DNA from: Hydrogenophaga sp.
GTDB lineage: Bacteria > Pseudomonadota > Gammaproteobacteria > Burkholderiales > Burkholderiaceae_C
DNA: 64,000 nt
Direction of reading: 5' to 3'
Assembly: GCF_022844385.1 (NCBI RefSeq)
Contig: NZ_JALHLX010000006.1
Coordinates: 3,113 to 67,112 of the forward strand
In this document: one piece after another, positions 48,059 through 56,816 of the stretch
Position numbering within the stretch: position 1 is the stretch's first letter
How the letters are laid out: the number at the start of each line of letters is the position of its first letter
Made by a program: the position numbers and the translations under genes
The notes under the pieces: model-generated
What the model was told of the DNA's origin: nothing
Seen by the model: only the letters and a program-made list of their open reading frames with translations
The model's database searches: none

Positions 48059-49000
48059 TCAGCGCACGGTGCGGGGGGTGCGTTTCTTGGCGGGTGCGGC
48101 GGGTTTCCTGGGTGCGGGCGTTGCTCGTGCCTGGGCAACGGGCACCGCGCGCTGCGAGCGCGAGAGCACGGTGGGGCCAGACCGTGTGGCCGCCTGGCGC
48201 GTCACGAAGTCGTTGCACACCCAGCCTTCCAGATCGGTGGCGCCCACCACCGCCACGCGGCTCCAGCGGTCTTGGGGTTCCAGCAGCACCAGCTCGGCAC
48301 CGCGCTTGAGCGCGGGTGCGACCTTGGGAAACTCGGCGGCCGGGCCGCTGCGGATGTTCAGGCTGGTGGCCGTGACCACCAGGCGCACCGCCACATCGGC
48401 ACCCCGGCCCAGTGCACGTGCGCGCACGGCGGCCAGTGGAAAGGCCGGGCCCGGGTCCACCTTGCGCCCGCGCGCGATGTCTTCATGACCCAGCACATCC
48501 TGCAGGCCATAGTGCGCCACCAGCACCTCACACAGTTGCAGCGCACGCTCGATCTGCACCTCGGTGAAGTGGTGCCATGGCCGCACACCGCCACCGTGCC
48601 GGTGTTCCGCCACCACCACCTCGTTGTCGGGGTAGACCTTGCCGAACCACGCTACACAGCGCTCGCCCTCGCGGTGCAACAGGCCGGCGTTGTCCATCTC
48701 GATGCCGATGGCGTGGTGGTTCAATCCGTCAATCCCGTTCCACTGGCTCACACCGGCGTGCCAGGTCACGGCGTTGAACGGCGCGAGCTGAACGATGCGC
48801 CCGTCGCGTCCCAGAACGATGTGCGCCGACGCGTTGCCCTGGGGCTTCTTCGTGCACAGTGACTCCACCGAACTCTCCAGTGTTCGCCCGGCGGTGTAGT
48901 GCAGCACCACGTAGCGCGGTCGCAGGGCGCCGCCCACGTTGGGCGTGGCACGAAAGCTCACGTCGGGGCCGGTGAGCCGGTGGTTCTGGATGGCGAGCAT
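48059..49000 (-). CDS. N-acetylmuramoyl-L-alanine amidase (amidase_2) with SH3 domain
   Basis: 313 residues from the ATG at 48998-49000, with GGGAGG upstream. An amidase_2/AmpD-type domain (about 1-190) carries zinc ligands His34 (VVLHYTAG) and His172 and Asp182 (GHEDIARGRKVDPG), plus the TWHAG and NHHAIGIEMDN motifs. A bacterial SH3 domain covers about 205-268 (SLNIRSGPAAEFPKVAPAL), followed by a basic Ala/Pro tail. It cuts the bond between MurNAc and the peptide stem. No signal peptide, unlike most cell-wall amidases, so it may act on recycled or released fragments, or after cell damage. Second gene of the operon. Confidence 0.88.
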   Translation of the reverse strand: MLAIQNHRLTGPDVSFRATPNVGGALRPRYVVLHYTAGRTLESSVESLCTKKPQGNASAHIVLGRDGRIVQLAPFNAVTWHAGVSQWNGIDGLNHHAIGIEMDNAGLLHREGERCVAWFGKVYPDNEVVVAEHRHGGGVRPWHHFTEVQIERALQLCEVLVAHYGLQDVLGHEDIARGRKVDPGPAFPLAAVRARALGRGADVAVRLVVTATSLNIRSGPAAEFPKVAPALKRGAELVLLEPQDRWSRVAVVGATDLEGWVCNDFVTRQAATRSGPTVLSRSQRAVPVAQARATPAPRKPAAPAKKRTPRTVR

Positions 49001-49057
49001 GTGAATGCCTCCCTGGGTTGCCGATGCAAACAAGGCGCCAGCCGGGGCGCCCACCGG

Positions 49058-49963
49058 TCAGACGCTGAAGGGCGCCTGTTTGAGGAACGGCGCTGCCGGG
49101 CCGAGCGTGAAGAGGTTGGGCGACTGGCTGGGTGGCAGGCCCGCGCGGATGTGCGCATGCAGGCTGGCGTAGCTGCCCTTGAATGCGCCGTTGTTCCACA
49201 CGCGCAGCAGTTGTTCGGTGAAGGCACCGTTGTGGTCGCCGTCCATGGAGAACTGGTTGTCCTGGCAGCCCGAGATGAGGATGAGCGAGGGATGGAACGC
49301 CTTGACGATGCCGGTGAGGCGGGTGCTCACGGTCAGTTTGGCCAGCGCGGTGTCGGGGTCGGTCACACGCCCGCCGGCATGCCTGGCGACTTCGTTCTGC
49401 AGCTGGTCGTAGAAGGACTTGTGCGCTGCATAGACGCGCATGCCCACGGCCGGCGGCATGATGCGCGGGCGCTGGGCGGGTGTGCCGGGTGGCGGGCGCG
49501 CGGCGCGCACCACAGTGCCGCTGTGGCAGCTGTCCGAGACCACGAAGAGGCGCACGCCGCTCTTGAATTTGCTGAGCTCGTAGTAGAGCTCGTCGTCGAT
49601 CAGCTGGCCATCGAACAGGCACCAGGTTTCGTCCTGCTTGTCGTCTTCATCGCCACTCACGTCGGGCACCTGGCCACCGTGCCCGGAAAAACTCATGAAG
49701 AAGTAGTCGCCTGCAACGAGGGTCTTGGCGGCCTTGCGCAATGCCGCCAGCAGGTTGGCGCGGGTGGCTTTTTTCGTGATCAGCAGCGTGCTCTTCATGC
49801 CCCGGGACTGGGCCAGTGCCGCCATGTCGTGCGCGTCGAATTCACAAGCCGCCAGAGGGCCGGTCCAGCCCTCGTAGTGGGCGGCGCTCACCTCGTTGAT
49901 GCCGATGTGCAGCGACAGACCTTGCGGCTTTTTTGCCTGGGTGGCAGATGCTTTGCTGGCCAT
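49058..49963 (-). CDS. Caspase/metacaspase-like cysteine protease
   Basis: 301 residues from the ATG at 49961-49963, with GGGGAG six bases upstream. Peptidase C14 features are the start [15 protein letters not shown], catalytic His95 in FSGHGGQ, and catalytic Cys146 in VSDSCHSG. A p10-like region has [22 protein letters not shown]. It has no signal peptide, membrane segment or obvious sensor domain. It is the first gene of the leftward unit. Prokaryotic caspase-like proteases occur with gasdermins, CHAT and other conflict modules; their targets are usually neighbours, so the CHAT or TIR protein here is a possible substrate. Confidence 0.88.
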   Translation of the reverse strand: MASKASATQAKKPQGLSLHIGINEVSAAHYEGWTGPLAACEFDAHDMAALAQSRGMKSTLLITKKATRANLLAALRKAAKTLVAGDYFFMSFSGHGGQVPDVSGDEDDKQDETWCLFDGQLIDDELYYELSKFKSGVRLFVVSDSCHSGTVVRAARPPPGTPAQRPRIMPPAVGMRVYAAHKSFYDQLQNEVARHAGGRVTDPDTALAKLTVSTRLTGIVKAFHPSLILISGCQDNQFSMDGDHNGAFTEQLLRVWNNGAFKGSYASLHAHIRAGLPPSQSPNLFTLGPAAPFLKQAPFSV

Positions 49964-50398
49964 TTGAACTCCCCCGCGGTAGCTGTTTCAATTTGTTTGA
50001 ACTGTGCAATCCGTCACAAATTCTGGGGAGTTTGTCGTTATGAAGCAAATCACAAGTTGTAAGTGAATGTCTGAAAAGCGGTCCTTTCGGACTACTTGGT
50101 TCCAGTGATCCCTCGCACATCACAGGTGTCCGCAAGCGTGGACAACGAGGTGATGGATTCATCCAAATCGCCCGGCGCGCTCTCATTTTGAAAGCTGCGC
50201 GTCAGCTTCGCTGCATTCTCTTAGGGGCATACCCTATGTTTATCCCGAATGTGCTGTGGGTGCAATTTGGCTGTAAGAAAGCGCCAACACAGTGCGTTTC
50301 GTAGTGCCACAAGCCGTCCGGTTTTGTGGAATGCACAAGTCGGCGGCCAGTCCCGGCCCCTCCCTCGTCAAGCATCACTTTTTCAGGAGATGACTTTC
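49964..50398. other. Divergent gap between the protease operon and the symporter operon
   Basis: 435 bases, visibly richer in A+T than the flanks. It holds the leftward promoter of the protease operon and the rightward promoter of the DUF485-symporter pair. A TAGGG-N5-CCCTA repeat is at 50222-50236. A short hairpin-like GTCC-GAAA-GGAC is near 50084 (bottom strand). I see no gene. Confidence 0.55.
50222..50236. promoter_or_regulatory. Inverted repeat TAGGG-GCATA-CCCTA before the symporter operon
   Basis: A perfect 5-bp inverted repeat with a 5-base spacer, 163 bases upstream of the DUF485 start. A near copy (TAGGG-ATTTA-CCC on the bottom strand, 63733-63721) lies between the DUF294 gene and the gene at the right end. 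It could be the operator of a LuxR-type activator of acetate-uptake genes, such as the CrbR regulator of Vibrio and Pseudomonas, but this is inference. Confidence 0.45.
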
Positions 50399-50659
50399 AT
50401 GAACAGCGACAGCAACGCAAAGGCCTATTGGTCCGCCACGCTGGGCCTGCTGACCAAGGTATTGGTCGTGTGGTTCCTGGTTTCCTACGGCGCGGGCATC
50501 TTGTTCGCCCCCCTGCTCAACAACATCTCGCTCGGTGGCTATCCCCTGGGCTTCTGGTTTGCACAGCAAGGCTCCATCTACGTGTTCATTGCATTGATCT
50601 TCTATTACGCCCACAAGATGGGCCAGATCGATCGCAAGTTCGGCATGCAGGAAGACTGA
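50399..50659 (+). CDS. DUF485-family membrane protein, partner of the symporter
   Basis: 86 residues from ATG 50399, with AGGAG nine bases upstream (the ATG at 50390 is in frame). Two transmembrane segments lie at about 18-40 and 55-77 with the family pattern LGGYPLGFWFAQQGSIYVFI and YYAHKMGQIDRKFG. DUF485 proteins (YjcH) are encoded directly before acetate-permease-type sodium symporters, as here, 17 bases ahead. Confidence 0.93.
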   Translation: MNSDSNAKAYWSATLGLLTKVLVVWFLVSYGAGILFAPLLNNISLGGYPLGFWFAQQGSIYVFIALIFYYAHKMGQIDRKFGMQED

Positions 50660-50676
50660 GCACACAAGAGAACACC

Positions 50677-52530
50677 ATGGAACTTCAAACCACCATTTAT
50701 CTGTTCGTCGGGCTCAGCTTCGCGCTGTACCTCGGCATCGCCTACTGGGCACGCGCAGGCAGCACGTCCGAGTTCTACGTGGCCGGCGGCGGGGTTCACC
50801 CGATCACCAACGGCATGGCCACGGCCGCCGACTGGATGTCGGCCGCGTCCTTCATCTCCATGGCCGGCCTGATCTCCAACATGGGCTATGGCGGCTCCGT
50901 GTTCCTGATGGGCTGGACCGGCGGCTTCGTGCTGCTGGCCATGCTGTTGGCGCCGTACCTGCGCAAGTTCGGCAAGTTCACCGTGCCTGAATTCATTGGC
51001 GACCGCTTCTACTCCCCCACCGCGCGCAACGTGGCGGTGTTGTGCCTGCTGATCATTTCGCTGACCTACATCATTGGCCAGATGACCGGCGTGGGCGTGA
51101 CCTTCGCGCGTTTCCTGGGTGTTTCCAGCGCTCAGGGCATCTACATCGGCATGGCCATCGTGTTCATGTATGCGGTGTTCGGCGGCATGAAGGGCATCAC
51201 CTACACGCAGGTCGCCCAGTACATCGTGCTGATCGCGGCCTACCTGGTGCCGGCCTTCTTCATCTCGCTCAACCTCACCGGCAACTTCTTGCCGCAGTTG
51301 GGTCTGGGTTCGGACATGTCCGGCACCGACGTGTCGCTGCTGACCAAGCTCGACCAGGTGGTGACCGATCTGGGCTTTGGCCAGTACACCACCACCAGCG
51401 CGGGCTCCACGCTCAACATGTTCTTCTACACCGTGTCGCTGATGATCGGTACCGCGGGCCTGCCCCACGTGATCGTTCGCTTCTTCACCGTGCCGAAGGT
51501 TGCCGATGCACGCTCCACCGCTGGCTGGGCGCTGATTTTCATCGCGCTGCTGTACACCACGGCACCTGCTGTGGGCGCCATGGCCAAGCTGAACCTGCAC
51601 GGCACCGTCAACTCGGCGGTGGGCCTGGTCAACAGCGCTGAAGGTGGTATTGGCGTGAATGCCGATGCGGTCAAGGCCAACGCAGACCTGTACGCCACCG
51701 AGTCCAGCCTGCAGTATGAGCAGCGTCCCGAGTGGATGAAGCGCTGGGAAAAGACCGGCCTGTTGAAGTGGGAAGACAAGAACGCGGACGGCCGCATCCA
51801 GTACTACAACGACGCCACCAAGAACGAAGTCGCCAAGGGCAAGGCCCAGGCCGCTGGCTGGAAGGGCAACGAGCTGACCGTGAACGCCGACATCATCGTG
51901 CTGGCCAACCCGGAAATCGCGCTGCTGCCCAACTGGGTGATCGCACTGGTGGCTGCGGGTGGTCTGGCCGCTGCGCTGTCCACCGCTGCCGGTCTGTTGC
52001 TGGCCATCTCGTCGGCCGTGTCGCACGACCTGATCAAGGGCGCCATCAAGCCCGACATCAGCGAAAAGGGTGAGCTCATGGCCGGCAAGATTGCCATGGC
52101 CGTGGCGATCTTCGTGGCGGGCTGGCTGGGCCTTAATCCACCGGGCTTTGCGGCCGGCACTGTGGCCCTGGCCTTCGGTATCGCGGCATCCACCATCTTC
52201 CCCGCGTTGATGATGGGCATTTTCAGCCGTACCGTGACCGACAAGGGCGCCATTGCCGGCATGCTGGCCGGTCTGGCTGTGGTGCTGTTCTATGTGTTCG
52301 CACACAAGGGCATCTTCTTCATCAAGGGCACGGACTTCGTGCACATGGTCGGTGGCGTGAACGGCTTCTTCACCATCACCCCCGAGGCCTTCGGTACCGT
52401 GGGCGCGATCGTGAACTTCGTCGTCGCCTACCTGGTGAGCAAGGTCTCCACGCCGGTGCCCAAGCACATTGTGGAACTGGTGGAGTCGGTTCGCGTGCCC
52501 AAGGGCGCGGGCACAGCCACCGGACATTGA
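50677..52530 (+). CDS. actP: Sodium:solute symporter, acetate/monocarboxylate permease type
   Basis: 617 residues. Thirteen or so transmembrane helices of the SSS family with EFYVAGGGVHPITNGMATAADWMSAASF near the start and the SSS motif region GLAAALSTAAGLLLAISSAVSHDL later. A hydrophilic insert of about 110 residues (about 320-420, with KRWEKTGLLKWEDKNADG) is typical of the VC2705/MctC-like subgroup. It likely carries acetate or another short carboxylate; ActP versus a close relative cannot be decided here. Followed by a GC hairpin terminator at 52583. Confidence 0.88.
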   Translation: MELQTTIYLFVGLSFALYLGIAYWARAGSTSEFYVAGGGVHPITNGMATAADWMSAASFISMAGLISNMGYGGSVFLMGWTGGFVLLAMLLAPYLRKFGKFTVPEFIGDRFYSPTARNVAVLCLLIISLTYIIGQMTGVGVTFARFLGVSSAQGIYIGMAIVFMYAVFGGMKGITYTQVAQYIVLIAAYLVPAFFISLNLTGNFLPQLGLGSDMSGTDVSLLTKLDQVVTDLGFGQYTTTSAGSTLNMFFYTVSLMIGTAGLPHVIVRFFTVPKVADARSTAGWALIFIALLYTTAPAVGAMAKLNLHGTVNSAVGLVNSAEGGIGVNADAVKANADLYATESSLQYEQRPEWMKRWEKTGLLKWEDKNADGRIQYYNDATKNEVAKGKAQAAGWKGNELTVNADIIVLANPEIALLPNWVIALVAAGGLAAALSTAAGLLLAISSAVSHDLIKGAIKPDISEKGELMAGKIAMAVAIFVAGWLGLNPPGFAAGTVALAFGIAASTIFPALMMGIFSRTVTDKGAIAGMLAGLAVVLFYVFAHKGIFFIKGTDFVHMVGGVNGFFTITPEAFGTVGAIVNFVVAYLVSKVSTPVPKHIVELVESVRVPKGAGTATGH

Positions 52531-52582
52531 TGGCTTGAACCCACACAGCCCGGGCAGCCGCCCGGCCTGCTCGTGACCCAGA

Positions 52583-52607
52583 CCCCGTCGGTCCGCCGGC
52601 GGGGTTT
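52583..52607 (+). terminator. Probable terminator after the symporter gene
   Basis: CCCCGTCGGT pairs with GCCGGCGGGG (two G-T wobbles) around a 2-base core, followed by TTT. Located 53 bases past the symporter stop. Confidence 0.6.
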
Positions 52608-52659
52608 GGTGTTTCTGGAGAGCGCTGGAGGACAATCCAGCATCAACACACGGCCCACC

Positions 52660-53019
52660 ATGAACCTGCCCAGCGTCTTCATCTTCAACTGGATCTTCCT
52701 GCTTGCCCTGTTTCCGGTGGCGTTCTTCTGGCTGCGTCGCGCATACCGCATCCTCGTCAAGCGCGACTTCTCTGAAGTTGCCCTGAAGAAGGGTCTTCCT
52801 CCACCCAACGCCGAGAAATATGCACCCTACGAGATGGTCATCAATCTCGTCGGCGGTGTGATCGTGGTCGGCGTGCTCGTGGCCGTGCTCGGCTTCCAGG
52901 CGCTCGCCTCCGAAGACTGGATCGCCGTGGCCGGTGTGACCTTGTGGATGAAGCTGCTGGCCTCGTTTGCGCTGGGTCGCCAGGCACACGGCCTGGGGCC
53001 AGGCCGCAAGAAGGGCTGA
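52660..53019 (+). CDS. Hypothetical two-helix membrane protein
   Basis: 119 residues from ATG 52660. Two or three transmembrane helices: about 5-25 (VFIFNWIFLLALFPVAFFW), 57-80 (MVINLVGGVIVVGVLVAVLGF) and possibly 88-108. A basic tail ends in GPGRKKG. Not a family I can name. It lies alone between the symporter and ppsR; GACAAT at about 52631 may be its -10 element. Confidence 0.65.
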   Translation: MNLPSVFIFNWIFLLALFPVAFFWLRRAYRILVKRDFSEVALKKGLPPPNAEKYAPYEMVINLVGGVIVVGVLVAVLGFQALASEDWIAVAGVTLWMKLLASFALGRQAHGLGPGRKKG

Positions 53020-53021
53020 AA

Positions 53022-53056
53022 GGCAGCGACCCGCCCAGCGGCGCAGCTGGGGGGCT
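53022..53056 (-). repeat. Partial inverted copy of the 80-bp intergenic repeat
   Basis: The segment reads ggcagcgacccgcccagcgg onward, close to the reverse complement of the repeat core near 22420-22440 and its flank. It fills the gap between two convergent genes, right up to the ppsR stop. It looks like a decayed fragment. Confidence 0.6.
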
Positions 53057-53877
53057 CAGTACTCCAGGCGTTCGGGCCGGATTTCTTGCAGGATCGTCGT
53101 CGCAATTTCTTCGATCGACTTGGTCGTCGTTGACAACCAGCGGATGCCTTCGCGGCGCATCATGCTTTCGGCTTCACTCACTTCCATTCGGCAGTTCTCC
53201 AGGCTCGCGTAACGCGAGTTGGGGCGTCGCTCGTTTCGGATCTCGCTCAGGCGCTCGGGCCCGATCGTCAGACCGAAGATCTTCTTGCGGTGCGGCACCA
53301 GCGCGGGCGGCAGTTGCCTGCGTTCGAAGTCTTCGGGGATCAGCGGGTAGTTGGACGCCTTCAGGCCGTACTGCATGGCGAGGTACAGCGAGGTGGGCGT
53401 TTTGCCGCTGCGGCTCACCCCCACCAGGATCACATCGGACCCTTTCAGGTCCTTGTGGCTCTGGCCATCGTCGTGCGCCAGCGAAAAATTGATCGCCTCG
53501 ATGCGGGCGTTGTAGGCCTGGCTCTTGGAGGCGTCGGAGAAGCGCCCCACGCGGTGGTTGGACTTGATGCCCAACTCGTGCTCCAGCGGCGCGATGAAGG
53601 TGCCGAACATGTCCAGCAGGACGCCTTTGCATTGGGTGCGGAACACGTTGAGCACGTCCATGTCGACCACGGTGGTGAACACCAGCGGGCGGTTGCCTTC
53701 CAGGTCGGCGGCGTGGTTGATCTGGCGCACCGCCTGGTGCGCCTTGTCCACATCGTCCAGAAATGGCAGGCGAACCCGGCGCATCTGGGTCTCGAACTGA
53801 TTCAGGATGGCGTTGCCGAAGGTCTCGGCGGTGATGCCGGTGCCGTCGGAGATGAAGAAGACCGTTCGGTTGGGCAT
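53056..53877 (-). CDS. ppsR: Phosphoenolpyruvate synthase regulatory protein (kinase/pyrophosphorylase)
   Basis: 273 residues, the standard length. DUF299 hallmarks are [18 protein letters not shown] at the start, the P-loop-like [16 protein letters not shown], and YPLIPEDF. It inactivates PpsA by ADP-dependent phosphorylation and reactivates it by phosphorolysis. It is divergent from ppsA with a 157-base shared promoter gap, the usual arrangement. Confidence 0.95.
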   Translation of the reverse strand: MPNRTVFFISDGTGITAETFGNAILNQFETQMRRVRLPFLDDVDKAHQAVRQINHAADLEGNRPLVFTTVVDMDVLNVFRTQCKGVLLDMFGTFIAPLEHELGIKSNHRVGRFSDASKSQAYNARIEAINFSLAHDDGQSHKDLKGSDVILVGVSRSGKTPTSLYLAMQYGLKASNYPLIPEDFERRQLPPALVPHRKKIFGLTIGPERLSEIRNERRPNSRYASLENCRMEVSEAESMMRREGIRWLSTTTKSIEEIATTILQEIRPERLEY

Positions 53878-53889
53878 GGGGCGCGTCCT

Positions 53890-53895
53890 TACAAT
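53890..53895 (+). promoter_or_regulatory. Probable -10 element TACAAT for ppsA
   Basis: TACAAT starts 12 bases from the ppsR start in the gap to ppsA. The -35 region is weak (TTCGGT or TTGGGC at non-ideal spacing). It would give a leader of about 130 bases before the ppsA ATG. Confidence 0.4.
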
Positions 53896-54034
53896 ACCGG
53901 GTGTTGTGTCGGGGTCATTATCAATGGCCCTGCCGTCTCATTTGCCTCCCTGCCCGGTGCCAGACCCACAACAGAACAACAGGTCGCCAGCCCCTGCATG
54001 GACAACCCGGTTTTTCAACCTTAGGAGTTTTCCC

Positions 54035-56446
<2,412 letters not shown>

Positions 56447-56476
56447 GTGATCAACGCTGCGGCGTTTGAAAGGAGA

Positions 56477-56506
56477 GCGGCAGCGGGCAACCCTGCCGCT
56501 TTTTTC
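56477..56506 (+). terminator. Intrinsic terminator after ppsA
   Basis: AGCGGCAG (56477-56484) pairs with CTGCCGCT (56494-56501) and is followed by six T. It lies 30 bases past the ppsA stop. Confidence 0.92.
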
Positions 56507-56601
56507 ATGGGCCGCTGCGTCAGCCTGAGGTCAGTGCATGGCGCACAATCCCATCGCACACCGTTGGCAATGACCCTTGGTGGCCGATCGAGGAGACACA
56601 C

Positions 56602-56814
56602 ATGTTCAAAGGCCTTGCCGCCCAGCGCCTGGTGGCCCTGTTCTTCGCCGCTGCGGCGTTGTTCAACTTTCCGTTGCTGGCCCTGTGGGACCACGATGCG
56701 CGCGTGTGGGGATTGCCCTTGTTCCCGCTGGCGCTGTTCGTCATCTGGGGCGTGTTGATCGCCGCCCTGGCCTGGGTCGTGGAACACCACAGCAACGTGT
56801 CACACACCGACTGA
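56602..56814 (+). CDS. 70-residue membrane peptide coupled to the SSS-domain kinase
   Basis: 70 residues with two transmembrane helices (about 8-28, LVALFFAAAALFNFPLLALW; and 38-60, LPLFPLALFVIWGVLIAALAWV). AGGAG lies eight bases before the ATG. It ends 2 bases before the start of the SSS-domain histidine kinase. In Pseudomonas the similarly placed small hydrophobic ORF cbrX is translationally coupled to the SSS kinase CbrA; this looks like the same arrangement, though I name no orthologue. Confidence 0.8.
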   Translation: MFKGLAAQRLVALFFAAAALFNFPLLALWDHDARVWGLPLFPLALFVIWGVLIAALAWVVEHHSNVSHTD

Positions 56815-56816
56815 GC

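Noticed and set aside
40310-49963. The protease operon as a recently acquired island
   Set aside because: No integrase, tRNA, direct repeat or base-composition shift is visible at its edges, so recent transfer is not supported.
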